64,000 nt of DNA, taken from assembly GCF_000299875.1 (NCBI RefSeq), contig NZ_AMRK01000004.1:248001-312000 (forward strand). Direction: 5' to 3'. This DNA is from Celeribacter baekdonensis B30. GTDB taxonomy: Bacteria > Pseudomonadota > Alphaproteobacteria > Rhodobacterales > Rhodobacteraceae. The notes under the pieces are model-generated. The model saw only the letters and a program-made list of their open reading frames with translations. It searched no databases and was not told where the DNA came from. Shown piece after piece: positions 8,435 through 16,780 of this stretch; positions within the stretch are counted from its first letter, which is position 1; every line of letters begins with the position of its first letter. The position numbers were made by a program, and so were the translations under genes.

Positions 8435-9385
8435 TTAGTCCAGCCGGACACGCGGGTCGATCTGGGCGATCAGGAGGTCGGCGGCGAGATTGCCGATGAG
8501 AACGAGCAAGGCGGAGGCCATCAGCAGCCCCATCACCACCGGGTAATCGGAATAGCCCAGACTATCGAGGAACAGCCGCCCCATGCCAGGCCATGTGAAC
8601 ACGGTTTCCGTCACCAAAGCGCCGCCCAAGACCATCGGCACCTGAAGCCCGGCCAAGGTGATCATCGGCACCAAGGAGTTGCCAACGATGTGTTTGAGCA
8701 AAACCCGGCGCGAGCTCAGGCCTTTGGCGCGGGCGGTGCGGACGAAATCCTGATTGATCACATTGAGGGTGGAGGTGCGCATGTAGCGGCTCCAGATCGC
8801 CACATCGACAAGGGCCAGAACACTGGCAGGCAGGATCAGGTGGCGCAGGTAATCGAGCACCGATTGATCGCCGATGTTGTACATATTTCCCGCTGGCAAC
8901 CAACCGAGGTTGAGCGAAAAAATATAGATGGCGATCAGGCCAAACCAAAAGGTCGGGATCGAGAGGGCGATCATCGCGGCAATGGTCATTGTGGTGTCAA
9001 AGAGGGACCCGCGCCGGATCGCGCTGAGGATGCCGATGGAACTGCCGATGCTGACCGAAAGCGTTGTGGCGGTGCCCATCAACAACAGCGTGGCAAAAAG
9101 GTGACTGCCGATCACATGCAAAACGGGTTGGCCATCGCGATAGGAGGTGCCCCAATCGCCGGTGATCATATGGGTGAACCAGTCGATATACTGCACCCAA
9201 AGCGGGCGGTTGAGGCCCATTTGTTCGGCGATCTTGTCGATCTGCTCTTGGGTCATGCCGGGACTGAGCGCGAATTGCGACAACGGCCCGCCGGGGGCCA
9301 GAGTCAGAACGGCAAAGCCAATGAAAGACACGATCAGCAACAAAATAAGGCTCTGGCCGAGCCGGGATAAGATGTAGCGCAGCAT
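8435..9385 (-). CDS. ABC transporter permease, DppB/OppB type
   Basis: The 316-residue permease starts MLRYILSRLGQSLILLLIVSF, the typical DppB first helix, followed by LAPGGPLSQF and GDWGTSYRDGQPV. The EAA loop NQDFVRTARAKGLSSRRVLLKH and the closing LLIAQIDPRVRLD are classic. The start at 9385 was chosen over upstream in-frame codons because it matches the family N-terminus. It follows the binding-protein gene after a 114-base gap with a strong stem-loop, which should lower permease expression relative to the binding protein. Confidence 0.94.
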   Translation of the reverse strand: MLRYILSRLGQSLILLLIVSFIGFAVLTLAPGGPLSQFALSPGMTQEQIDKIAEQMGLNRPLWVQYIDWFTHMITGDWGTSYRDGQPVLHVIGSHLFATLLLMGTATTLSVSIGSSIGILSAIRRGSLFDTTMTIAAMIALSIPTFWFGLIAIYIFSLNLGWLPAGNMYNIGDQSVLDYLRHLILPASVLALVDVAIWSRYMRTSTLNVINQDFVRTARAKGLSSRRVLLKHIVGNSLVPMITLAGLQVPMVLGGALVTETVFTWPGMGRLFLDSLGYSDYPVVMGLLMASALLVLIGNLAADLLIAQIDPRVRLD

Positions 9386-9455
9386 GGCGGGCGCCCTCTT
9401 TGTGCGAGGTTTGGGTTGAGGTCCGGCCTCTTTCGCGTGGGGCCGGTTCCGATGA

Positions 9456-9485
9456 GGGCGCGGCAGGGGGAGGACTGCCGCGCCC
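9456..9485 (-). other. Intercistronic stem-loop between binding-protein and permease genes
   Basis: A perfect 11-bp inverted repeat (9456-9466 with 9475-9485) encloses an 8-base loop and has no T-run. Hairpins at this place commonly protect the binding-protein mRNA from 3' decay so that it exceeds the permeases. Confidence 0.8.
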
Positions 9486-9499
9486 AAGGGAACGCGCGT

Positions 9500-11164
9500 T
9501 TAGCTGCGTTTCCAGTCGCGCACGTTCCAACTGTCGATGCGGTTGTTCACGTTCGGTGCCGGGCCGGTCACATCGTCTTTCCAGCCTTTGATTACCGAAT
9601 ATTGGAACATAGGCAGGAAGGGCAGATCATGGCGGATCACGGCCTGCATCTCCTGATAGATGGCTTTGCGGTCCTCGGGGACAAAGCTCAAAGCGCCCTT
9701 GGTGAGCAGCTCATCCACTTTGGCACTGTTATAGGCAAAGGTGTTTTGCCCCGCACCACCAAGCACCGGAGAGGCGGTGGACATGAAGTAATCCGAGGTG
9801 TCCGGGTCGGCCCCTGCGAGCGTGTTGAGACCCACAACCACGGAATCGAATTCGGAATTCATCCAGTAATCGCCCCACATGACGGCGGGGGGCAGGTTTT
9901 TGATCTCCATCGCCACACCGATTTCAAGGAAGGTCTGTTGGATGAACTGCTGCGCCTGTTCGCGCAGGTGGTTGCCCGCGGTGGTCGAGTTGGAAAAGGC
10001 CAGTTTCACGCCGTCTTTTTCGCGGATGCCATCGGCCCCGCGCACCCAACCGGCCTCATCCAGCAAAGCGTTGGCTTTGTCGATGTTGAACTCATGCTTG
10101 GGCAGGTCCGGGTTATAATAGTAGGACTGCTGCGGCATGTAGGTTTCGGTCGGGGTTGGCACGCCGTAATAGAGCGCGTCGATGATCGAAGTTTTGTCGA
10201 TCGCGGCGTAAAGCGCCTGACGCACCGCCAGTTCCTGAAACTGCGGTCGGGTCGTGTTGAGGCCGATGGATTCAAACGTCGCCTGACCCGAGATTTTGAC
10301 GACTTTACCCTCCAGCGTTTCCGCCTCGGCCAGATGGTCCGGGGTGATGTATTGCAGGCCGATCACGTCGATGTCGCCGGATTTGAACTGTGTATACATC
10401 ACATTGAGATCTGGCACATATTTGATGATCAGCGTTTTGAGATAGGGACCATCCATGTGGTAATCGGTATTGGCCTCAAGCTCGATGTGATCGCCCGCCA
10501 TGCGGTTTTTGAACTTGAACGGGCCGGTGCCGATGGGCGCGGTGTTGAGCGGGCTGTCGTTTTTGTCAGCAACGCCCTCAAACACATGTTTTGGGATGAT
10601 ATAGGTCGAGGCCAAGATTGCGGCCATCGGCGCGAAGGGTTCGGTCATCTCCCATGTCAACTCGGTGTCGGACACCACGGTGATGTTTTTCATCAATTTA
10701 TAGCCGGTGGAGCGGAAAGAACGGAATTCCGGGTCCATGGTCAGTTCGAGCGAGAATTTCACATCCTCGGCGGTGAACGGCGTGCCGTCATGCCATGTCA
10801 CGCCCTCTTTGAGCGTCAAGGCCCAGTTGAGACCATCGGCGGAGATGCCACCATTGGCCACGGTGGGCACGTCGGCGGCCAGAATGGCAAAGAATTCACC
10901 GCTTGGGTCGAAATCGAACAGCGGGTCATAGACGGCGTAATAGACGCCTTCGTCCACTTCAATATGCGGCATCAACGGGTTGAAAACAGTGGGTTCTTGC
11001 GAAAAAGCCAGGACCAGTTGGCCGCTTGGATCGGCATTGGCGGCAAAGGCGCGGTCGCGGCCAATCGCCATCGGTCCCATCAGGCCTGTTGCTCCGGCAG
11101 CTCCCATCAACATGAGCGCTTGGCGGCGCGTGAGATGAGACGTGGTCTTCTCTGTGTCTGTCAT
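9500..11164 (-). CDS. Periplasmic substrate-binding protein of the peptide/opine ABC importer (SBP_bac_5)
   Basis: The 554-residue protein is an extracellular solute-binding protein of family 5 (DppA/OppA class). The N-terminus carries a twin-arginine signal, TRRQALMLMGAAGATGLMG, ending near AFAAN, so export is likely by Tat. Body landmarks include LVLAFSQEPTVFNPL, LKEGVTWHDGTPFTAEDVKFSLE, PIGTGPFKFKNR, and the C-terminal NSEFDSVVVGLN. The ATG at 11164 is the one that gives this signal peptide. It is the first importer gene after the SDR/FAD-oxidoreductase pair. Its ligand could be a peptide, opine or other amino-acid derivative. Confidence 0.93.
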   Translation of the reverse strand: MTDTEKTTSHLTRRQALMLMGAAGATGLMGPMAIGRDRAFAANADPSGQLVLAFSQEPTVFNPLMPHIEVDEGVYYAVYDPLFDFDPSGEFFAILAADVPTVANGGISADGLNWALTLKEGVTWHDGTPFTAEDVKFSLELTMDPEFRSFRSTGYKLMKNITVVSDTELTWEMTEPFAPMAAILASTYIIPKHVFEGVADKNDSPLNTAPIGTGPFKFKNRMAGDHIELEANTDYHMDGPYLKTLIIKYVPDLNVMYTQFKSGDIDVIGLQYITPDHLAEAETLEGKVVKISGQATFESIGLNTTRPQFQELAVRQALYAAIDKTSIIDALYYGVPTPTETYMPQQSYYYNPDLPKHEFNIDKANALLDEAGWVRGADGIREKDGVKLAFSNSTTAGNHLREQAQQFIQQTFLEIGVAMEIKNLPPAVMWGDYWMNSEFDSVVVGLNTLAGADPDTSDYFMSTASPVLGGAGQNTFAYNSAKVDELLTKGALSFVPEDRKAIYQEMQAVIRHDLPFLPMFQYSVIKGWKDDVTGPAPNVNNRIDSWNVRDWKRS

Positions 11165-11202
11165 GGTGAATTTCCCTGTGTGTGTCGCAAGGTTTGATAA
11201 AG

Positions 11203-11265
11203 GCGACGCGCCCTTGCGTCTGTCACATCGCCCATTTGGCCCTGGCCCCGGCAGAAGAGGCCAGG
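11203..11265 (-). other. Two short stem-loops upstream of the binding-protein gene
   Basis: Between the FAD-oxidoreductase stop and the binding-protein start lie a 7-bp stem (11241-11247 with 11259-11265) and a 5-bp stem around 11203-11218. Neither has a T-run; they may be decay or attenuation elements inside the operon. Confidence 0.45.
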
Positions 11266-11270
11266 ACAGA

Positions 11271-12602
11271 TCAGAAACCGCTGATGATCTCGATTTTGGT
11301 GCCATCGGTGAAACGGTTGAAACGGTAGGGGGTCGGATCGACCACCGGGGTGCGGCCCGTGACCAGATCGGCGGCCAGTTTGCCCGCCGCAGGTCCAATG
11401 CCAAAGCCATGGCCCGAAAACCCGGTGGCGAGGTAGAATCCCGCGATGGTATCGACGCCGGAAATCACCGGGATCGCATCGGGGGTCACATCAATCGCGC
11501 CGGCCCAGCGTTGCGCGATTTCGGCCTTTTCAAACACCGGAAATGCCCGGCGCAGATTGTCCAACGCCTTGTCTTGCAGGGAGAATGCCGGTTTTGGGTC
11601 CAAAACGCGGCAATATTCAAACGGGCTGGCCTCATCCATCCGCCAGCGGTTGGGGATGCGGGCCTCGTCGTAAAACCGGCCACCAAAGCGCAGCATCAAG
11701 GATTTCCATTCTGCTCCAAGTGCGGGCAGGAAGTCGCGCATATAGCGAAAACTGTCGGGCACGATATCGACGATATTGCGGAACCCGTCAGCGATGGTGT
11801 AGCCGCCATCCTGACGTTTGCGGATGGAAAAATGCTCTGACCAAATCGCACAGTCCGGTCCGCCCTCAAGTGGTTTGGTGCGGATCACCGAGTTTTTCAC
11901 CTTGAGCTGTGGCAGGCGCAACCCGGTGTTGCGGGCAAACAGGCTCGACCATGCGCCGCCCGCCAAAACCACCTGTTCACACGCGATCTCACCGCGTTCC
12001 GTCACCACGCCAGACACCGCCCCGCCGGAGGTTTCAATCCCGCGCACCGCGCATTCGGTCAGGATATGCGCGCCCCGGTCCCGCGCCGCCTCGGCAATGG
12101 CTGGGGCAGCTTTTTGCGGCTCGGCCCGACCGTCAACAGAGGTGTAAAGCGCGCCTTTGACGTCCATCCGCCCGCCCGGCGTCATCCGGGCAAATTCCGC
12201 CGCTGACAGCATCCTGCTGTCGATTTGGTAATCCTTGAGCGCATCGAGCCAGCGCTCGTGGTCGTTGTATTCCTTATCCGTGGCACAGGCGAAAGCGATG
12301 CCCGATTGGGTATAGCCCAGATCACGGCCTGTCCGTTCTCCCAATCCCGACCAGATCCGCAGCGCCTCCGCCATCAGCGGCACTTCGCGTGGATCGCGCC
12401 GGGTGATGCGCACCCAGCCCCAATTGCGGCTGGATTGTTCATGGCCGATCCCGCCCTTTTCGCACAGCGCCACCGATAGGCCGCGCTCAACCAATTCAAG
12501 GGCTGTGGAACAACCGATGATCCCACCGCCGATGACGACGACATCGACTTTCTTGGGCAACGCCGCATCGCCAAAAACGGGCACAACATAGGGACCGGGC
12601 AT
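11271..12602 (-). CDS. FAD-dependent oxidoreductase (DAO family), paralogue B
   Basis: The 443-residue flavoprotein mirrors the protein at 4795-6147: start MPGP, FAD motif GGGIIGCSTALELVERG, SSRNWGWVRITRRDPRE, GALYTSVDGRAEPQKAAPAI, and the end LATGFSGHGFGIGPAAGKLAADLVTGR. It is a cytoplasmic amine/amino-acid oxidase-like enzyme. The ATG overlaps the SDR stop codon (TAATG), with GGAGGA upstream, so translation is coupled. Two paralogues in one operon suggests they act on two related substrates, on two stereoisomers, or as two subunits; sequence alone does not tell. Confidence 0.88.
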   Translation of the reverse strand: MPGPYVVPVFGDAALPKKVDVVVIGGGIIGCSTALELVERGLSVALCEKGGIGHEQSSRNWGWVRITRRDPREVPLMAEALRIWSGLGERTGRDLGYTQSGIAFACATDKEYNDHERWLDALKDYQIDSRMLSAAEFARMTPGGRMDVKGALYTSVDGRAEPQKAAPAIAEAARDRGAHILTECAVRGIETSGGAVSGVVTERGEIACEQVVLAGGAWSSLFARNTGLRLPQLKVKNSVIRTKPLEGGPDCAIWSEHFSIRKRQDGGYTIADGFRNIVDIVPDSFRYMRDFLPALGAEWKSLMLRFGGRFYDEARIPNRWRMDEASPFEYCRVLDPKPAFSLQDKALDNLRRAFPVFEKAEIAQRWAGAIDVTPDAIPVISGVDTIAGFYLATGFSGHGFGIGPAAGKLAADLVTGRTPVVDPTPYRFNRFTDGTKIEIISGF

Positions 12603-13312
12603 TAAAATGACTCCTCCAGTTGGCAATTCACACAAAATTCCGCGACGCTGGCCTCATTGGGCAGGTCGATCAGCATGTCGATCACCCGCGCCAGATCTTC
12701 GGGTTGGGTCATCGTATCGGGGGCGCGATCCGAAAGGCTGATGGCCATGTCGGTGGCGACAAATCCGGGACAGATCGCGGTGGCGCGGATGCCCTGATCA
12801 AAGCCCGCGTGGCGAAAGGCATGGGCCAGTCCGACGACGGCGAATTTCGACACGGAATAGGCGCCCGAGCGCGCCGATTTGACCCGCTGACCCGACAGCG
12901 AGGCCAAAAGGATCACGCGTCCACGGCCGGACTGGGCCAGGGCGTCCCAACATCCGGCGACAAGACGGCGCGGGGCTTGCACGTTGATCTCCAACATTTC
13001 GGCCATCTCCGCATCCGTGATCTCGACCGCGCTTTTGGGGATGGAAATGCCGGCATTGGCCACCACCGCGTCGATCCGGCCAAATTGTGTCATCACAGCG
13101 CTGGACCATTCTGTGCCGCTGTCGGGGGAGGCGGCCTCATAGGCAAAAAGATGCACACGCTCGGGGTTTGAGGTGGCCCAATCGGGCAGATTTGGCTGGC
13201 GCATCCCCAAGGAGACGGCCCAACCGGCGTCAAACAGCCGCTTGGCCACGGCCGCCCCGATGCCGCGACTGGCGCCGGAAATCAGCGCAACTTTCGTCGA
13301 TGTCAGTCCCAT
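12602..13312 (-). CDS. Short-chain dehydrogenase/reductase (SDR)
   Basis: The 236-residue classical SDR has the cofactor motif GASRGIG near residue 13, VVANAGIS for the NAG motif, the catalytic serine in LLASLSGQ and the YSVSK catalytic pair. It ends with an unusual cysteine-containing tail, FCVNCQLEESF. It reduces or oxidises a carbonyl/hydroxyl using NAD(P). Its ATG lies inside the end of the MarR gene (10-base overlap), and its stop overlaps the next FAD-oxidoreductase start, so all three are one translational unit. Confidence 0.9.
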   Translation of the reverse strand: MGLTSTKVALISGASRGIGAAVAKRLFDAGWAVSLGMRQPNLPDWATSNPERVHLFAYEAASPDSGTEWSSAVMTQFGRIDAVVANAGISIPKSAVEITDAEMAEMLEINVQAPRRLVAGCWDALAQSGRGRVILLASLSGQRVKSARSGAYSVSKFAVVGLAHAFRHAGFDQGIRATAICPGFVATDMAISLSDRAPDTMTQPEDLARVIDMLIDLPNEASVAEFCVNCQLEESF

Positions 13313-13806
13313 TTTTTCCTCATGTTCAGATAGGCGCGTTTGAGCATCCGCATGAAGTCCGCACGGTCTTCTGGCGCGATAAAGTCAAAAAATTCAGCCT
13401 CTTGGGCGCGGATGATCTCGCGCACCTGTTGCGACACGTCATGACCTTTTTCGGTGATCGAGAGCGCTTGGGCGCGTTGATCGTCGGGGTCGATGTCGCG
13501 TTGCACCAAGCCTGCGTTGACCAAAGTGTCGATGATCCGCCCGGTGGCCGGACGATCGCGCATCAGGACTTCGGAAATTTGCGAGGGGCGGATGCCGGGA
13601 TAATCGTCGATCAAAAACAGCGCGGTGATTTTGCCTTTGCCGCGGGCGATTTCGAGATTTTTCATCCGTCTGTCGAGGTCGCGCGACACGAAGGAGTCAA
13701 GCGTTCGGATGTACCAACTGAACGCCCCTTCGAGCACGTCGATCTGAAGACCTCCGATCATGATCGGCGGGTCCTGGTCGTTTGAGTGGGGGTGTGTGTC
13801 AGTCAT
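13303..13806 (-). CDS. MarR-family transcriptional regulator
   Basis: The 167-residue protein has the MarR winged helix: LFLIDDYPGIRPSQISEVLMRDRPATGRIIDTLVNAGLV for helices 2-4, then the wing RDIDPDDQRAQALSITEKG, and a C-terminal dimer helix. The ATG at 13806 gives the normal length. It is the first gene of the downstream catabolic operon and lies just behind two tandem palindromes (13872-13909), which are its likely autoregulatory operators. A pathway metabolite probably releases it. Confidence 0.92.
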   Translation of the reverse strand: MTDTHPHSNDQDPPIMIGGLQIDVLEGAFSWYIRTLDSFVSRDLDRRMKNLEIARGKGKITALFLIDDYPGIRPSQISEVLMRDRPATGRIIDTLVNAGLVQRDIDPDDQRAQALSITEKGHDVSQQVREIIRAQEAEFFDFIAPEDRADFMRMLKRAYLNMRKKWD

Positions 13807-13871
13807 ATGAGGCGCTTTTCCAAGGGTATGAGGGTAGCTTTTTGCCGGATTGGGCCTTGGGCAAGAATAAA

Positions 13872-13909
13872 GTTGTGAAAAACAACCAAAATAATTGTGA
13901 AACACAATT
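13872..13909. promoter_or_regulatory. Tandem palindromic operators ahead of the MarR gene
   Basis: Two near-identical sites share the core TTGTGAAA(A/C)ACAA. Site 1 is GTTGTGAAAAACAAC (13872-13886, one arm mismatch). Site 2 is AATTGTGAAACACAATT (13893-13909), a perfect 7-bp inverted repeat around AAA. Their centres are 22 bp apart, two helical turns, so dimers would sit on one DNA face. They lie 66-103 bp upstream of the MarR start codon. Confidence 0.8.
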
Positions 13910-13974
13910 AATGCCCAATTTCTCATCAATTTTCACGGAAGATATGCGGTGACTGGCGTCAGATGGCGCATCAT

Positions 13975-13999
13975 AAAAAGGGGCGACTTGCGCCGCCCC
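13975..13999 (-). terminator. Terminator of the ABC ATPase gene
   Basis: Read on the minus strand, GGGGCGGCGCAAGTCGCCCC folds into a short GC stem followed by TTTTTATG. It separates the ATPase gene from the MarR-led operon. Confidence 0.85.
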
Positions 14000-14029
14000 G
14001 TGTTGACCTTTGGTGATTTAACATGAACG

Positions 14030-15667
14030 TCAGGCGGCGTTTCTGCCGGGGATCGCCTCCACCAGCGCCCGCGTGTAGGCATGTTGCGGGTTTTGGAAAA
14101 TCTGTGACGGTGGGCCAAATTCCACCATGTCGCCCCGGTGCATCACCAGAATTTCATCGCAAATCTGACTGGCGACCCGTAGATCATGGGTGATGAACAC
14201 CATGGCCAGTTTGCGCTCTTTGCGAATGCTGTCGAGCAGTTCAAGCACCTGCGCCTGGATCGAGACATCGAGGGCAGAGACGGCTTCGTCGGCCACGATC
14301 ACCTCGGGATCAAACATCAAAGCGCGCGCAATGCCGACGCGTTGCCGTTGGCCGCCGGAGAATTCATGCGGGTAGCGATCATAGGCGGAGGCGTCGAGGC
14401 CGACCATGCGCAGGATGTCTTCGGCGCGGGTGCGGGCGTCGCGATGAGTCATCAAACGATGGGCAATCGGGCCAACAGTCAGGGCCTGCCCGATGGTGAA
14501 ACGCGGGTTGAGCGAGGCATAGGGGTCTTGGAAAATCATCTGAATGCGCGGGCGCAGCGGGCGAAAATTTTCCTCGTTCAGTTTTAGCGTGTCTTCGCCC
14601 TGAAAATGAATTTCGCCGCCGTCGGCCTCGGTCAATTTCATCAAAACCTTGCCCATGGAGGATTTTCCAGAGCCAGATTCACCCACAATTCCAAGGGTTT
14701 CTCCGCGGCGTAGGGTAAAGCTGATGTTGTTCACCGCTTTGATCTCGCGCATCCGCCCCAGAAAGCCACTGCGGGTGCGATAGGTTTTTTGCAACCCACG
14801 GACCTGCATCACCACCGGCTTTTCGGTGTCGCGCACACGGTCTTTTTGGCGCATTTTCGGCACGGCGGCGATCAGTTTTTGGGTGTAGGGGTGTTCAGGT
14901 GCGCGCAGGACCTGTTTGGCGTCACCTTGTTCGACCACATGGCCCTGTTCCATCACGATCACCCGATCCGCAATCTCGGCAACAACGCCGAAATCATGGG
15001 TGATGAACATCACGCTCATGCCTTTGCGTTCTTGAACTTTTCTTATCAGATCAAGGATTTGCGCCTGTGTCGTTACGTCGAGCGCGGTGGTGGGTTCGTC
15101 GGCAATCAAAATGTCGGGATCAAGGGCCAGAGCCATGGCGATCATCACCCGCTGACGTTGGCCGCCGGACAGGCGGAACGGATATTGATATTGAATCAGC
15201 AACGGGTCGGGCAGGCCGACCTCGGTCAACATTTCGACCACACGGGCCGCGCGCGAGGCCGGTTCGCCGACCGAATGCGTGTCCAAAACCTCGCGGATCT
15301 GATCGCCGATGGTCATCAACGGGTTAAGTGCCGAAAGCGGGTCCTGAAAGATGATCGACACCGCGCGCCCGCGCAGTTTGCGCATCTCGGGTTCACTGAG
15401 CGTGGTGATGTCGCGGTCCTGAAACAGGATCGAGCCGCGCGCGATCTTCATCGCGGCGGGCAAAAGGCCCATCACGGCACTGGCGGTCACGGATTTACCG
15501 GAGCCGGATTCGCCAATGATGCACAGGATTTCGCCAGGCCTCAGATCGAAGGAGATATTTTGCACCGCAAAGGGGCGGTCGTGGCTGCCGGGCAGCGCAA
15601 TCGAGAGATCGCGCACCGACAGCACTGGCGTTGAGCCAGAGCTTATATGGGTCATCAGGTTTCTCAT
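14030..15667 (-). CDS. Fused dipeptide-type ABC transporter ATPase (DppD-DppF)
   Basis: The 545-residue cytoplasmic protein holds two complete ATPase domains. Domain 1 has Walker [10 protein letters not shown] near residue 53, signature [12 protein letters not shown] and Walker [13 protein letters not shown]. Domain 2 has GESGSGKSS near residue 333, signature [12 protein letters not shown] and [12 protein letters not shown]. Each is followed by the oligopeptide-type tail, [12 protein letters not shown] and [12 protein letters not shown]. It should energise the permease pair at 7.5-9.4 kb. It has its own terminator, so it is expressed separately from the rest. ATGs at 15667 and 15655 are both possible. 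Confidence 0.93.
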   Translation of the reverse strand: MRNLMTHISSGSTPVLSVRDLSIALPGSHDRPFAVQNISFDLRPGEILCIIGESGSGKSVTASAVMGLLPAAMKIARGSILFQDRDITTLSEPEMRKLRGRAVSIIFQDPLSALNPLMTIGDQIREVLDTHSVGEPASRAARVVEMLTEVGLPDPLLIQYQYPFRLSGGQRQRVMIAMALALDPDILIADEPTTALDVTTQAQILDLIRKVQERKGMSVMFITHDFGVVAEIADRVIVMEQGHVVEQGDAKQVLRAPEHPYTQKLIAAVPKMRQKDRVRDTEKPVVMQVRGLQKTYRTRSGFLGRMREIKAVNNISFTLRRGETLGIVGESGSGKSSMGKVLMKLTEADGGEIHFQGEDTLKLNEENFRPLRPRIQMIFQDPYASLNPRFTIGQALTVGPIAHRLMTHRDARTRAEDILRMVGLDASAYDRYPHEFSGGQRQRVGIARALMFDPEVIVADEAVSALDVSIQAQVLELLDSIRKERKLAMVFITHDLRVASQICDEILVMHRGDMVEFGPPSQIFQNPQHAYTRALVEAIPGRNAA

Positions 15668-16113
15668 CGTTTGTTATTTTTATACCCATCCATTTCGCAC
15701 CAGATGGCAGCCTCTGCGCAAGGGGCACGGTGATCTTGACGGTGATCTTGACGGAAAAAGCGAATAAACGCCGTCTGTTTGGGCGACAGCTGAGCGATCT
15801 GCCGCATAACCAGTGCTGTTTTGATCCATTCGAGTTGAGGAGATCGGGCCCATGCATGGTCGTCATGATCGCGTGGGATCAGCGGGCGACGCGCTGGTGC
15901 AATGGCGTCTCGCGGGCAAAGGGGCATAGCATCGTGCCCCCTATGGCTCCCCTATGGCTCCCCTATGGCCCCAAAGTGAGGATGACACAGGGCGGACACA
16001 GGGCTGTAAACCTATGACTTCCTATAGGTTGTTTGGATTTTGCATCGGTGGAACCTTTGTCCAAGATCTTGCGGGATCGTCTTCAGAACATAGACACAGA
16101 CAGGACAAATCAC
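15668..16113. other. Intergenic region with tandem 11-bp repeats
   Basis: This 446-base gap separates the ATPase gene (minus) from the lipoprotein gene (plus). It holds a 12-base tandem duplication near 15729-15752 (gtgatcttgacg twice), an inverted repeat GGGGCA/TGCCCC at 15921-15940, and three 11-bp CCCCTATGGCY units at 15938-15970. No convincing gene is seen; a reverse 87-codon frame ending at the ATPase start is probably chance. Confidence 0.55.
15938..15970. repeat. Three tandem copies of an 11-bp unit
   Basis: Units CCCCTATGGCT, CCCCTATGGCT and CCCCTATGGCC abut each other 144 bp before the lipoprotein start codon. Identical copies make strand slippage possible. Confidence 0.9.
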
Positions 16114-16683
16114 ATGAAACTCTTCACACTGGCGGCCCTTTCGGCGGCCTCTCTTTCCTTGGCCGCATGTGGCGGCTCCTCCGTCGATGGCGATATGTCG
16201 GACACCGACTTGCCGACAAAATATGACAGCCTCGAAGGCCTTGTTGCCAGTGCAGAAGCGGGGGATCTCGATCCGGCATCCGGGGCGATGATGACGGGCA
16301 CCGCGACAATGTCGGGGGCATTGGGCGTTGGCGATCTTGGGGATGATGGAAATCTTGAAGCCCTTGGCGATCTGGCCCTGACCGCCGATTTCACCGGCGG
16401 GACAGTCACAGGAACGGCAGATAATTTCGCACTCTACGATCAAGATACGCAGGCCGTAGAGGCAGAGTTGAGCGGGTCACTGACGATCAACGGCTCGATC
16501 ACGGGCACTGGCATGACGGCAGATGCCGATGGGACGTTGAATGATGGCGAAGATCACCTGGTCGATCTCGTCATGGACGGCACTTTCTATGACTACGAGG
16601 GCGACCTTGCGGTCTATGGCGACGTGACCGGGACGATTGATGGCGACTACGAAGAAGGTGGCTATGGTGCCATTGCCGACTGA
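16114..16683 (+). CDS. Lipoprotein with TbpB-like beta-barrel, likely Slam cargo
   Basis: The 189-residue protein starts MKLFTLAALSAASLSLAAC, a lipoprotein signal peptide with lipobox LAAC and lipidated Cys19, then a flexible acidic Gly/Ser stretch. The body is a series of short Gly/Thr-rich beta strands (GTATMSGALGVGDL, LTADFTGGTVTGTADNF, GSLTINGSITGTGM, GTFYDYEGDLAVYGDVTGT), the pattern of the small barrel in transferrin-binding-protein-B-like and other Slam substrates. It is very acidic and has no Lys-rich patches. The neighbouring Slam homologue 97 bases on makes surface display likely. Ligand unknown. Confidence 0.8.
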   Translation: MKLFTLAALSAASLSLAACGGSSVDGDMSDTDLPTKYDSLEGLVASAEAGDLDPASGAMMTGTATMSGALGVGDLGDDGNLEALGDLALTADFTGGTVTGTADNFALYDQDTQAVEAELSGSLTINGSITGTGMTADADGTLNDGEDHLVDLVMDGTFYDYEGDLAVYGDVTGTIDGDYEEGGYGAIAD

Positions 16684-16709
16684 TTTCCCGTAACGAGTGA
16701 TCGTTTCAA

Positions 16710-16737
16710 ACGTGCTGCGGGGGATCTCGCAGCACGT
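16710..16737 (+). other. Intercistronic stem-loop between lipoprotein and Slam genes
   Basis: ACGTGCTGCG (16710-16719) pairs perfectly with CGCAGCACGT (16728-16737) around an 8-base loop. There is no T-run, so it may set the ratio of cargo to translocator mRNA rather than end transcription. Confidence 0.75.
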
Positions 16738-16780
16738 CCTGAATTTCCAAGTCCTGAATTTCAATGACATCGGTGTGAGC

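Noticed and set aside
15664-15927. Reverse 87-codon frame whose TGA overlaps the ATG of the ABC ATPase gene (ATGA)
   Set aside because: The overlap looks like coupling, but the start has no good ribosome site, the protein is Arg/Asp/His-rich with a repeat from the local DNA duplication, and no family is seen. Kept as gap.
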